A stretch of 64,000 bases of DNA from NCBI GenBank assembly GCA_039024635.1, contig JBCCQA010000025.1, positions 1-64,000 of the forward strand, read 5' to 3'. This DNA comes from Kuafuiihalomonas sp039024635. Lineage in GTDB: Bacteria > Myxococcota > Kuafuiibacteriia > Kuafuiibacteriales > Kuafuiibacteriaceae. Under the pieces are notes generated by a model that saw only the letters and a list, made by a program, of their open reading frames with translations, did not search any database and had not been told where the DNA came from. The stretch's first letter is position 1, and each line of letters begins with the position of its first letter. The translations under genes were made by a program, and so were the position numbers. Of this stretch, positions 41,487 to 50,350 are shown piece by piece.

Positions 41487-42649
41487 CCCTTGGTCATACG
41501 CGAGTCGGACCGGGTCGTGTAGACTGTGACCGGTCGACCTCCGTGGTCGGCCCTCACTCGGGCTTCGAGCGAAAGCTCGGTGGCCGCGATCAGCTTGGGG
41601 TCGGGCCCGACCAGCGCCGCCTCCCACCGAGGAAGGGTCCGAAGCTGCGCCCCGAGCGCGGCGTACAATCGTCGAAGATGGGGGCCTCTTCCAACTCGGT
41701 CCCCGTAGGGCGGGTTGGCCACCAAGAGGCCTCGGCGCTCGGACCAGTCGGGCTGGACGGCTCGCCCCATCGGCGCCACCAGGGTTTGGAGCTCGACCTC
41801 GGCCCGCTCGGCGTTGGCCTGCGTGCGGTCCACGGCGCCGGCGTCTCGGTCCGAGGCCCAGAGCTCGGTGGCGTTGGCATGGACTCCGGTCGCGGGTCGG
41901 GGCGGGAGCTCTTGAAAGCGCGGGAAGGACTCGAAGGCGAAGTGTCGCCCCGCGCCCGGTAGTCGTCCGGTCAGGATCGACGCCGCTTCGATGGGGATGG
42001 TTCCGCTCCCGCAGAAAGGGTCCCATAGGACTTCGTAGTCCTCGACGCCAACCCCCGCTTCCAAGAGCATGGCCCGAGCGATGTCCTCTCGCAGCGGCGC
42101 TTTGCCCACGTCGGGCCGCCACCCCCGACGCCGAAGGGGCTCACCCGAAGTGTCGACGGCCAAGGTGAAGCGGTCGCTCTCGACCTGAACCCGGACCAGG
42201 ACCGGCGCTTCGGCGTCGTCGGCTGGGGCCAGAGACTCGACCGGACGATCCGTCGCCTCCGCAGCCGCGAGCAGGATCCGCTCGGCGATGGCCCCGGTGT
42301 GCCGAAGCCGAGACCGCTGAGCCTTGGCCTGCACCTTCAGTCGGGCCGTCGGTCCGAGCACGTCCCGCCATGGAAGTTCCGCCGCCTTTCGAACCAGCTC
42401 TCCAAAGGCCCGGGCCTTGAAGCGCCCCAGCTCCCAGGACACGAACAGAGCGCAGCCCAGCCCTAGGCTCGTTAGCAGCAGTCCGGCGTCATCGGTCTCG
42501 AATGAGACGCCACCGGATCGGACATCGTCGGCCGGCGCCACGCCCAGCTCGCTGAGCTCCCGCCGGACTAAGGCTTCGAGTCCGGGACTACATGCAGCCC
42601 AGAGCTTCAAGGAGTCACTCCCACCGCTTGCCAGCGCTTCATCGGCCAC
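41483..42649 (-). CDS. RlmL/Trm11-like THUMP-domain RNA guanine N2-methyltransferase
   Basis: The 388-residue protein has an N-terminal THUMP-type region (about 15-165, SPGLEALVRRELSELG then RFTLAVDTSGEPLRRRGWR) and a C-terminal SAM-dependent methyltransferase (UPF0020). Motif I is DPFCGSGTIPIEAA (from Asp 210), and the catalytic motif is NPPYGDR (312-318). This matches the 23S rRNA m2G2445 methyltransferase RlmL/YcbY N-terminal half and related RNA m2G enzymes. E. coli RlmL carries an extra RlmK domain, which is absent. It probably methylates 23S rRNA; tRNA is possible. It is cotranscribed with proC. Confidence 0.87.
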   Translation of the reverse strand: MADEALASGGSDSLKLWAACSPGLEALVRRELSELGVAPADDVRSGGVSFETDDAGLLLTSLGLGCALFVSWELGRFKARAFGELVRKAAELPWRDVLGPTARLKVQAKAQRSRLRHTGAIAERILLAAAEATDRPVESLAPADDAEAPVLVRVQVESDRFTLAVDTSGEPLRRRGWRPDVGKAPLREDIARAMLLEAGVGVEDYEVLWDPFCGSGTIPIEAASILTGRLPGAGRHFAFESFPRFQELPPRPATGVHANATELWASDRDAGAVDRTQANAERAEVELQTLVAPMGRAVQPDWSERRGLLVANPPYGDRVGRGPHLRRLYAALGAQLRTLPRWEAALVGPDPKLIAATELSLEARVRADHGGRPVTVYTTRSDSRMTKG

Positions 42650-42760
42650 CCCGAGGGTTCTTCCAGCCCAGGCTGACGTCCACCGCTCGCTTCATCAAAT
42701 CGACCAGGGAAGCCTTCTCTCAGTGGACTTAGTCAATGGTCAGGTCCACCCTGTCTCTCG

Positions 42761-42991
42761 ATGGCCGAGGTGAACGTTCATGAAGCGAAGACCCATCTGT
42801 CGAAGCTTCTGGCCCGGGTGCAGGGCGGGGAGGAGATCGTGATCGCGAAAGGGGGCCGTCCGGTTGCCCGTCTCGTCCCCTATCGGAAGCGCGGCACCCG
42901 GAGCTTCGGCGTCGACCGAGGAGTCTTCGAAGTGCCCGACGACTTCGACGCGCCCTTGGACCCCGAGCTCCTGGAGAGCTTCGAGGCTTGA
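42761..42991 (+). CDS. Type II antitoxin, Phd/YefM family
   Basis: The 76-residue protein has the Phd/YefM DNA-binding start MAEVNVHEAKTHLSKLLARVQGGEEIVIAKGGRPVARLVP split here as VNVHEAKTHLSKLLARV and EEIVIAKGGRPVARLVP. The C-terminal half, FEVPDDFDAPLDPELLESFE, is the toxin-binding part typical of VapB partners of PIN toxins. It should bind its own promoter and neutralise the PIN toxin. Its stop overlaps the toxin start by 3 bases. A 111-base gap separates it from the divergent rRNA methyltransferase, where its operator should lie. Confidence 0.88.
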   Translation: MAEVNVHEAKTHLSKLLARVQGGEEIVIAKGGRPVARLVPYRKRGTRSFGVDRGVFEVPDDFDAPLDPELLESFEA

Positions 42992-43377
42992 GGCTGCTCC
43001 TCGACACCCACTGCTTCTTGTGGCTCCAGACCCATCCGGAACGCTTCTCCGAGGGGCTGCTGGCGCTCTTGGCCTCGGACGAGAACGAGCTACTCCTTTC
43101 TTCGGCCAGCGCTTGGGAGATCGCCATCAGGTACGGGCTAGGGAAGCTCTCCTTGCCCCTTCCCCCGAGCCGCTACGTTCCGACCCGGATGGCGAGTTCC
43201 GGCGTCGAGCCTCTCGCCATCGAGATCGCCCACGGGGCTCAGGTGGCCGAGCTGCCGCCTCATCACCGAGACCCTTTCGATCGCCTCCTCGTCGCCCAGG
43301 CCCAGCTCGAGAAGCTCACTCTGGTGACCGCCGACGACCAGATCGAGGCCTACGACGTCGAACTGATGCGGGTCTGA
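42988..43377 (+). CDS. PIN-domain toxin (VapC-like ribonuclease)
   Basis: The 129-residue protein starts at a TTG that overlaps the antitoxin stop. It has the PIN metal-binding acids: Asp 6 in LLLDTHCFLW, Glu in SASAWEIAIRYGLGK, Asp in HRDPFDRLLVAQAQ and Asp in LVTADDQIEAYD. This is the subgroup of VapC-type nucleases paired with Phd-type antitoxins. The toxin would cut RNA when the antitoxin is degraded. All catalytic residues are present, so the module looks intact. The stop lies 30 bases from the convergent broken VWA gene. Confidence 0.9.
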   Translation: MRLLLDTHCFLWLQTHPERFSEGLLALLASDENELLLSSASAWEIAIRYGLGKLSLPLPPSRYVPTRMASSGVEPLAIEIAHGAQVAELPPHHRDPFDRLLVAQAQLEKLTLVTADDQIEAYDVELMRV

Positions 43378-43407
43378 TCTCCGCGCCGCCCACGGGCGAG
43401 CCGAGAC

Positions 43408-44743
43408 TCAGAGGCACGCGACCTGGTAGCGGATCTGGACCTTGGAACCCGCGCCCGGCACCGACAAGGGGAGGAAGTTCACCGAGTTGGTCGAGATGTC
43501 GTAGGCCCAGTTGAGATGGCCGGAGTCTTCCCGGTCCGGAATCATCACGTCGTCGACCCGGACTTCGACCGTCCCGATGACGGCCTGGTTCGTCAGGAAG
43601 AAGCGACTTCCAAAACCGCCAGGCGACGTGTGCGACAGCTCCTCGAGCCTCCGGGACCAGTCCCTCGCACAAATCGACGCGTGGACGCCGCCCGTTCGGT
43701 CGACCAGCTCGACCAGACTGGGCGCCGGCCGGGCGAGGAGACCCTCGTCGGTCTCGCAGCCCGACTCACCGCCGGAGATGGCGGCGAAAGAGACCTTGTA
43801 GGTGTTGCGTAGGCCCTTGATGGAGAGCAGCTGATCGACGGCAGCGTCGAGGTCGATGACCGACTGGTCGCTCTCGTTCGTCAACGCGATGACGCTCAGC
43901 ACAGCCTCCGTTCGCAGGTGGCCGACGTCGCCGCGTCGACGGTGACGTCCAGAGTGGGTTCGAGGCCGCCGTCGAAGTCAGGGTCGCTCAGGGCAGCGAG
44001 CCAGGCTTCTCGACCGTTCCCTGGCGAGCGGTCGAAGGCTCTTGGTGCGCCGAATTCGTCTCGGACCCAGCCGCCCCCCCAGAAAGCGGATGAAGATCCG
44101 TGCGTCAAAGGCCTGAGCGTCGACGAACTGAAAGAAGGCGTCGTAGTTCTCCCCCAGCTGGGGCAACAGCGGGCCCATCGAAGCCGTATCGTCCAAGATC
44201 CAGATGGCGTCGGCCTTGGGACGACGCAGCATTTCGAAGTCTTCGACCTGAACTCGAGGCTCGAAGGGCATATCGTCTCCGCAGGCTGCGCTCGGTCTGA
44301 GGCCGACGGGGACCCGGGCTCTTCGTCCGCTCGGGCTTTGCACTTCGATGGCACCGTTGAGACGCCAACAGTCCGAAGGTTCGATAGCGAAGTCATTCTC
44401 CGAACTCGCCGAGCGCAGGCTGTCCAGGGCGGCCAAGTCGATGGCCTCTCGGCTCCTCACCCACAGCAGCGGCCGCTCCGGTGGGCAGGGACAAGACGCG
44501 CGGGCCGCGGCTTGAAGGAGGCGGAACTTCGGCCCGTCCCGAATGAGTCTGGCCTTGATGTCGAAGCTTCGGGGCGGTCGGGGCGAGCGAATCACCGTTC
44601 GGAAGCTGAGGGACGGCCCGCTCGCCAGGCGCGTCGTCCAGCCCGCCGCCGTCGGGCGGGCTGCACCCGAGGAGGGCAAGACCGAGCGAAAGCCGGTGCC
44701 TGGTAGTCCCTCGCTGCCGGGACACGGTCCTGAGTGCCGCCAT
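43408..44743 (-). pseudogene. VWA-domain lipoprotein gene interrupted by three frame changes
   Basis: Reading downstream on the minus strand: frame 1 (from 44743) gives a lipoprotein signal, LSLGLALLGCSPPDGGG. Frame 2 (about 44630-44080) gives a coherent secreted protein, ending in a von Willebrand A start: ADAIWILDDTASMGPLLPQ (MIDAS-like DDTAS) and FDARIFIRFLGG. Frame 3 (about 44080-43915) continues GGWVRDEFGAPRAFDRSPGN. Frame 4 (about 43915-43408) continues LRTEAVLSVIALTNESDQS to the end, ...IRYQVACL. The second change sits at a run of seven C (44074-44080); one base fewer would restore the frame. Together this is one gene of about 440 codons, the type of surface VWA lipoprotein common in Myxococcota. 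Confidence 0.7.
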
Positions 44744-44772
44744 TGGCCTCCATTCCGTCGGCGATTGAGAGA

Positions 44773-44789
44773 CTATTCACATGTTCAGT
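44773..44789 (+). promoter_or_regulatory. Possible LexA (SOS) operator at the start of the mrfA-like gene
   Basis: The 17 bases CTATTCACATGTTCAGT resemble the Myxococcus xanthus LexA box, which I recall as CTRHAMRYBYGTTCAGS; 14 of 17 positions fit. The same place holds a perfect inverted repeat, TTCAC-N7-GTGAA (44776-44792). It overlaps the first possible start codon (44781) and lies between the broken VWA gene and a DNA repair helicase gene. The consensus is quoted from memory and should be checked. Confidence 0.4.
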
Positions 44790-47252
44790 GAACGAGCGTA
44801 CAGTGTTTGGATGGAAGCCTTCGCGCAGCGGCAGCCAACCCCTTGGGACCGGGATTCGGGGCTCGAAGCCGTGCTGGCCTACTGGATGGATCGAGAACGG
44901 GTTCGCAAAAACGTAGTTCTGGACCGGACGGTGGCTGGGCGTCTGTCCCAAACCACCGAGATTCCCTCGGATCTGGCCGGCCCGGTCCGAACGGCCCTGC
45001 AGCGGAACGGCATCCAGCGGCTCTACGCCCATCAGGCCGAGGCTCTGCGGGCGGCTCGGGACGGCGACGTGGTGGTGGCGACCCCGACCGCCTCGGGAAA
45101 GAGCCTTTGCTACAACCTGCCGGTCCTCGACGCCTTGGCTGGCTCGCAGGAGGCCCGCGCCCTCTACCTCTTTCCGACCAAGGCCCTCTCTCGAGACCAA
45201 GAAGATGGGCTTCGGGCGTTGATGCGAGACGCTGGCCTGCCCCACGGGGCAGTCGTCTACGATGGCGATACGCCACCCGACGCTCGACGGGCCGCTCGGA
45301 CTCGGGCCGGCGTGATTCTCAGCAATCCCGACATGCTCCACAGCGGGGTGCTTCCTCATCACGCCAACTGGGCTCGGCTCTTCGCCAACCTTCGCTTCGT
45401 GGTCATCGACGAGCTCCACGCCTACCGGGGCGTGTTCGGCTCCCACCTTGCCAACGTCGTGCGTCGCCTCCTCCGGGTGGCACAGTTTCATGGAGCTTCG
45501 CCTCGGTTTCTATTCAGTAGTGCGACGATCGGTAACCCGGCTGAGCACGCGCAACGCCTGATCGGTCGTCCGGTCCGAGCGATTCAGAGCTCGGGCGCTC
45601 CGACGGGTCCCCGTCGGGTCATGGTCTACAACCCTCCGGTCGTGAACGCCGAGCTCGGAATACGGCAGAGCTGCGTCAAAGCCACGGTCGGACTGACCGA
45701 GGACCTGCTTCGGGCCAGCGTGCCGACCATCGTCTTTGGGGGCTCGCGGAACCAGGTCGAGGTCATGCTCAAATACCTGCGCGATCGTCTGGCCAAAGAG
45801 CCGAACATCAGTCCCGAGAGCATTCAGGCCTATAGGGGGGGCTACCTGTCCGAGACTCGCCGCCGGATCGAAGAGGGCCTCAAGGACGGAAGCGTGCGCT
45901 GTGTCGTTTCCACCAACGCTCTGGAGCTGGGCATCGACATCGGGGCTTTGGGCGCGGTCCTGTCCGCTGGCTACCCCGGAAGCATGGCCGCCTTGTGGCA
46001 GCGTTTCGGACGAGCCGGTCGTCGGACCGAGCCTGCGCTTTCCGTTCTGGTCGCGAACAGCTCACCCCTGGACCAGTACGTCGCCCGGAGCCCGGAGCTG
46101 CTCTTCGAGGCACCGGTCGAGCAGGCGCGCATCGATCCGGACAACGTCGAGATCCTGATTCAGCACCTCAAGTGCGGGGCCTTCGAGCTCCCCTTCGAAG
46201 AGGGCGAGGCCTTTGGCGATGTGCCCTGTGCCTCGGTCCATCAGGCGATGGGTTTTCTGGCCGAGCATCGGGTGGTGCATCCGGTCCAGGGACGAAAAGG
46301 CCGGCAGGTCTACCACTGGGCCAGCGACGCCTACCCCGCTAATGGCGTCTCCTTGCGCAGTGCTTCCTGGGACAACTTCGTGATCATCGACGTGGAGCGC
46401 TCCAAGACCATCGCCGAGATGGACTTCAGATCCACGCACACCATGCTCCATGAGCAGGCCATCTATCAGCACGAAGGCCGGCAGTATCAGGTCGAGCGTC
46501 TCGACTATCCCAACCACAAGGCCTTCATCCGTGAAGTGGTGCCGGACTACTACACGACGGCCATGACCCACGTGAAGATCGCGGTCCTTCAGGAGGAAGA
46601 TCAAGCCGTGCTGAGCTTCGAAGGCGAGGTCGAGCCGGTCGTGGGCTGGGGCGAAGTCGACTTGATTGAGAAAGTGGTCGGCTACAAGAAGATCAAGTTC
46701 CACACCCACGAAAACTGCGGCTACGGCGACGTTCATCTGCCCCACGTCGAAAAGCCGACCACCGCGTTCTGGCTCATCGTGCCCCAGTCGCTCCTCACGG
46801 GCTTCGACGCGCCGCGGGCCGTGCTCGTGGATGCGCTCCGCGGGATTCAGACGGCCGTGCACGGGGTAGCTGCGGTGGGTTTGATGATGGATCCGTCGGA
46901 CGTGGGCTGCGCCCTGGTCGACGAACCCGGAATGGGCGAGGCCGGCGGCGCCGCCGAGGGAGCGCCCGCTGACGCCAAGGCCTTCGAGCCCATCCTGTAC
47001 TTCTACGACAGCGTGGCCGGGGGCGCGGGACTCGCGCCGCGACTCTTCGAGGAGCGGGCCGCGCTCCTACGCAGGGCCCATCAGCTTCTTCAGACGTGCA
47101 CCTGTTCCGAGGGCTGTCCGTCCTGCGTCGGGCCCGCTGCTTCGGAGGAGGGTCCCTGGTCCCGCAAGGGCTTGGCCTTGGCCCTGCTCGAGAAGCTCGG
47201 ATTGGGACCGGCCGCGGACGGAGCAAGGGTTAGGCATGCCGTCGCTCACTAG
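44781..47252 (+). CDS. MrfA/YprA-type (Hrq1-like) DNA repair helicase
   Basis: The 823-residue superfamily 2 helicase has Walker A ATPTASGKS (residues 100-108), LFPTKALSRDQ, VVIDELHAY, FSSATIGNP, STNALELGIDIGALG and WQRFGRAGRR. A C-terminal domain follows that ends in a four-Cys cluster (Cys 773, 775, 779, 782: CTCSEGCPSC), the DUF1998 zinc motif. This layout is that of Bacillus subtilis MrfA (YprA), which with the nuclease MrfB repairs mitomycin C damage. The gene downstream is an MrfB-like exonuclease, overlapping by 17 bases, which supports the assignment. ATG 44811 is an alternative start, which would leave the possible LexA site entirely upstream. Confidence 0.88.
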   Translation: MFSERAYSVWMEAFAQRQPTPWDRDSGLEAVLAYWMDRERVRKNVVLDRTVAGRLSQTTEIPSDLAGPVRTALQRNGIQRLYAHQAEALRAARDGDVVVATPTASGKSLCYNLPVLDALAGSQEARALYLFPTKALSRDQEDGLRALMRDAGLPHGAVVYDGDTPPDARRAARTRAGVILSNPDMLHSGVLPHHANWARLFANLRFVVIDELHAYRGVFGSHLANVVRRLLRVAQFHGASPRFLFSSATIGNPAEHAQRLIGRPVRAIQSSGAPTGPRRVMVYNPPVVNAELGIRQSCVKATVGLTEDLLRASVPTIVFGGSRNQVEVMLKYLRDRLAKEPNISPESIQAYRGGYLSETRRRIEEGLKDGSVRCVVSTNALELGIDIGALGAVLSAGYPGSMAALWQRFGRAGRRTEPALSVLVANSSPLDQYVARSPELLFEAPVEQARIDPDNVEILIQHLKCGAFELPFEEGEAFGDVPCASVHQAMGFLAEHRVVHPVQGRKGRQVYHWASDAYPANGVSLRSASWDNFVIIDVERSKTIAEMDFRSTHTMLHEQAIYQHEGRQYQVERLDYPNHKAFIREVVPDYYTTAMTHVKIAVLQEEDQAVLSFEGEVEPVVGWGEVDLIEKVVGYKKIKFHTHENCGYGDVHLPHVEKPTTAFWLIVPQSLLTGFDAPRAVLVDALRGIQTAVHGVAAVGLMMDPSDVGCALVDEPGMGEAGGAAEGAPADAKAFEPILYFYDSVAGGAGLAPRLFEERAALLRRAHQLLQTCTCSEGCPSCVGPAASEEGPWSRKGLALALLEKLGLGPAADGARVRHAVAH

Positions 47253-48564
47253 CCGGCTCAGTCGCCTGGCGGCGTCTTCGAATCCGCTGCCGGCTCCGCC
47301 GCGGCCGGACCCTCCCGCTTCACTGGACCAAGATCCCGAACGGCGGCGTCGCATCGAGCGGCTTCAGGCCATGATCGACGCCACGGCGCGCCGACAAGTG
47401 CAGCGCCTTCAAAGCCAGCCCAAGACCGAGGGGTCGTTGGAGCTGCCAGGTCGTGTCGAGTCGACGAGCATCGGTCCGCTCCGGAAGATCCGGACCGAAC
47501 TGGAGCCCGAGCATCATCACGGCCGAGCCTCGGTGGGGCGGCTACTGCAGTCCGATCGACAGAGCATGGCCCGGGTCGTTCTTCACGAGGGCGAGTTGGA
47601 CCCGACCCGCTTCGTCTTTTTGGACACCGAGACGACGGGCCTCTCCACTGGCGCAGGCACCATTCCCTTTTTGATCGGCCTGGGCTGGTTCGAAGAGGGC
47701 CGCTTCGTGGTCGAACAGCTCTTCCTCGAGAGTCTCGGGGACGAGCAACCGATGCTGACCCGGGTGGCCGAAGTTCTCGAGGGCGGCGACCGGACACTAG
47801 TGAGCTTCAACGGCCGGGTCTACGACTGGCCTCTGCTGCTCACGAGGGGGGTGCTGAACCGCGTGGCCCTTCCGGGAGCCGTGGCCCACCTGGACCTATA
47901 TCATGCCGCTCGGAGGATCCACGCTGGCCACTTGGAGCGAACCCGGCTTCAAGACCTGGAGATCTCGGTGATGGGCTTTCGTAGGGAGCGAGACATCGAC
48001 GGCGCCGAAATCCCGGAAGCCTACTGGAGCTACTTGCGAAGTCGGGTCACCCACAAGGTTCACCGGATCCTGACCCACAACCTCCATGACGTCGTGGCCA
48101 TGGCGGCGCTCTTCGCCAAGCTGGCCGATAGCTTCCACACCATGGACCGGCGAGAAGAGCCCGAAGCCCAGCTCGGACGCGGTCGACTGGCAGCCCGAGT
48201 TGGCGACCACCAACGGGCCTTTCGCTTTGCCGTCGAGGCGGCCGAGGGCGGGGGAGATCCAGCCTGTACCCATCGGGCGGCGGTGGAGGCGGCCACGGCC
48301 GCCCAGCGGCTTGGTCGCTGGTCCGACGCCGAGAAGTGGTGGCTTGTGACTTTGGCCGAGGCCGAAGGGGAATGGGAGCTGGCTCAAGTTCATCTGGCCT
48401 TGGCCAAGCTCTACGAGCATCGCCTGCGACGCCCAGCCTCGGCCCTCCGGCATGCTGCCCTCAGCGAACCGGCGGAAGCTCCGGATGCGAACGAACGTCG
48501 GATTCGACGTCTGGAGAGACGGCTTCCGAAGACGGCGCCGGGGCCGATCTTGGCCTGTTCATGA
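47236..48564 (+). CDS. MrfB/YprB-type DEDD exonuclease
   Basis: The 442-residue protein has an N-terminal low-complexity and helical region (about 1-120), then a DEDD 3'-5' exonuclease fold. Exo I is FLDTETTGL (Asp 130, Glu 132), Exo II is VSFNGRVYDWPLL, and Exo III is THNLHDVVAMAALF. The C-terminal third, about 320-430, is TPR-like, also as in YprB. In Bacillus subtilis MrfB works with the MrfA helicase on mitomycin-induced lesions outside nucleotide excision repair. It starts inside the end of the helicase gene, so both should be made together. Its last 104 bases overlap the convergent MFS gene. Confidence 0.85.
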   Translation: MPSLTSRLSRLAASSNPLPAPPRPDPPASLDQDPERRRRIERLQAMIDATARRQVQRLQSQPKTEGSLELPGRVESTSIGPLRKIRTELEPEHHHGRASVGRLLQSDRQSMARVVLHEGELDPTRFVFLDTETTGLSTGAGTIPFLIGLGWFEEGRFVVEQLFLESLGDEQPMLTRVAEVLEGGDRTLVSFNGRVYDWPLLLTRGVLNRVALPGAVAHLDLYHAARRIHAGHLERTRLQDLEISVMGFRRERDIDGAEIPEAYWSYLRSRVTHKVHRILTHNLHDVVAMAALFAKLADSFHTMDRREEPEAQLGRGRLAARVGDHQRAFRFAVEAAEGGGDPACTHRAAVEAATAAQRLGRWSDAEKWWLVTLAEAEGEWELAQVHLALAKLYEHRLRRPASALRHAALSEPAEAPDANERRIRRLERRLPKTAPGPILACS

Positions 48565-49780
48565 ACGTGCGCAAGAGGAGGAGTCCGCCCAGGGTGGTCG
48601 CGGCCGAGCACACACAGACGGCGGGGTAGCGCAAGGACGCTTGGGCCCAAACCAGGGCGCCCAGGCTGGCCCCCAAGGTGCCGCCCACGTGATTGAAGGT
48701 GTTCCGAAGAGCGGACATCGCCCCGCGTTGCTCGGGTTCGACGACCTCCAGGGCCAGGGTCATGTAGGGGCCGGCGCGAATGCTTCCCGAGCAGATGGCC
48801 AAGAAGAACGCGATTGCGCTGGGCAAGACTTCCAGGAGCGGCGTCTCGCCCCAACTCGGACCGATGCCCGGAAGCAGACGTCCCATTTCGGGCGTGAAGG
48901 GCATGACAAGCAGCATCAGCGCCATGGAGCAGGTGCCCACGCCGACCAGTCGAAGGCGACCCAAGCGGTTGGCCAAGCGCCCCGAAAGAGGCCCGCCGAT
49001 GAGAATCGCAGGGCCGCCGACCCCGTACATCAGTCCTCGGTCCAGGGTGGAGAAGCCGTAGGTCTCCTCGAGCCAAGGCGCCGTGTAGACGCTGAACATG
49101 GTCATCGAGAGCCCGATGGAAGCGCTGAACAGGAGCACGCCGAGGGAAGGGCCATGACGCAGGAGTCGTCCGTAGTTCCCCAGGGCGCCGCCGAGGGAGA
49201 GCCGCCGGGCTCTGCGCTCGAATCGAGGCTCACCTACGGTGATCGCGACCAGCACCCAGGTGAGGCCCGAAACGCCGGCAAGGGCCTTGAACATGTTGGG
49301 CCAGCCCAGGCTGTGGGCCAGCCAAGCACCGATGGGTACGGCCAGGATCAAAGACAGGAAGAAGCCCGACATGACCCAACCCATGGCGATGGCCCGGCTT
49401 TGGTCGTCGAAGTGATCGCCGATGAAGCTCGTCGTCGATGTGACCAACATGCCGGCCCCGGCTCCGGCCACGAAACGGGCGCCTACGAGCTGCCAGAAGT
49501 CTTGGGCCAGGCCGCACAAAGCCATGCCAAAGGTGAGGGTCGCGAGGCCGAAGAGCAGGACGCGGCGGCGTCCAAATCGGTCCGAAACCGGCCCGAACAA
49601 CAGGGCGAAAGTCCCAGTGGCAAGGGCGTAGGCCGAAACCCAGGTGGACGCCAACTCAACCGAGACCTCGAGGTCGGCCGCCATCTGGGGAAGCGTGGGG
49701 TTGATGACCAGCAGATCGGCGCCCGACGTGAACATGACGGCCATCATGAGGCCGACGATCCATCGGTCGCTGCCCGGCAC
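48461..49780 (-). CDS. Major facilitator superfamily transporter (drug exporter-type)
   Basis: The 439-residue protein has about twelve hydrophobic spans. MFS motif A is visible in GPVSDRFGRRRVLLFG (residues about 62-77), with a related copy in GGPLSGRLANRLGR in the second half. The early VINPTLPQMAADL segment is typical of DHA1-type exporters. It probably exports a toxic or secondary compound by proton antiport. The C-terminal tail is polar. It is convergent with mrfB (104-base overlap) and diverges from the YkgJ gene by 75 bases. No regulator is adjacent and the substrate is unknown. Confidence 0.85.
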   Translation of the reverse strand: MPGSDRWIVGLMMAVMFTSGADLLVINPTLPQMAADLEVSVELASTWVSAYALATGTFALLFGPVSDRFGRRRVLLFGLATLTFGMALCGLAQDFWQLVGARFVAGAGAGMLVTSTTSFIGDHFDDQSRAIAMGWVMSGFFLSLILAVPIGAWLAHSLGWPNMFKALAGVSGLTWVLVAITVGEPRFERRARRLSLGGALGNYGRLLRHGPSLGVLLFSASIGLSMTMFSVYTAPWLEETYGFSTLDRGLMYGVGGPAILIGGPLSGRLANRLGRLRLVGVGTCSMALMLLVMPFTPEMGRLLPGIGPSWGETPLLEVLPSAIAFFLAICSGSIRAGPYMTLALEVVEPEQRGAMSALRNTFNHVGGTLGASLGALVWAQASLRYPAVCVCSAATTLGGLLLLRTFMNRPRSAPAPSSEAVSPDVESDVRSHPELPPVR

Positions 49781-49855
49781 CCCGGAAGAATAGTCGGCCT
49801 CGGCCCGGATTCAATCGATCCCTTCTTTGTAGCTTCCGCCAGTCACGATTGCGCT

Positions 49856-50350
49856 ATGGTGGGGCAGGTGATCGAGCGGTCGGCCCTCCGCGTCCTCCAT
49901 GACGAAGTGAGCTCGGACGCGGCCGAGACCCGAGCCGCATTGCCCTTCGAGCTGAACTGCCGCAAGGGGTGCTCGGCCTGTTGCGTCGATGGCTTGACCG
50001 TGTTCGAAGTCGAAGCCGACAACATCCGCCAGTGGGTCGGCACCCGGCTCGAAGGCCAGGCCCCCCATCCCGTCGGAGCCTGCGCCTTCTTGGACAGCGA
50101 AGGGGGATGCGGCATTTACCCCGTTCGGCCTTACGTCTGCAGGACCCAAGGGCTGCCCCTGGTCTGGGCGGACGAGTCGGGACTTCACTTGGACATCTGC
50201 CCCCTGAACGACCCGGGCGACGAGACTCTGCTCGGCCTGGACGAGTCGCAGTGCTGGACCCTGGGCCGGGTTGAAGGGCGCCTTGCGGCCCTCCAAGGCG
50301 ATGGTCGCCGGGTCCCGCTTCGAAGCTTGTTTGCTGAGGTGTCCACCTGA
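49856..50350 (+). CDS. YkgJ-family cysteine-cluster protein
   Basis: From the ATG at 49856 the product is 164 residues. It has the CxxxCxxCC cluster (Cys 35, 39, 42, 43 in CRKGCSACC) and later cysteines in ACAFLDSEGGCGIYPVRPYVC (Cys 76, 85, 95). This matches the YkgJ/CxxCxxCC family, small proteins thought to bind zinc or an Fe-S cluster. The frame is open far upstream, but that region is antisense to the MFS gene. Its stop shares one base with the start of the Hsp70-like gene (TGATG), so these are cotranscribed. The role in this operon is unknown. Confidence 0.8.
   Translation: MVGQVIERSALRVLHDEVSSDAAETRAALPFELNCRKGCSACCVDGLTVFEVEADNIRQWVGTRLEGQAPHPVGACAFLDSEGGCGIYPVRPYVCRTQGLPLVWADESGLHLDICPLNDPGDETLLGLDESQCWTLGRVEGRLAALQGDGRRVPLRSLFAEVST

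Noticed and set aside
42761..43377. Toxin-antitoxin pair as a defence island marker
   Set aside because: It is an ordinary Phd/VapC module, and the neighbours are housekeeping genes, not defence genes.
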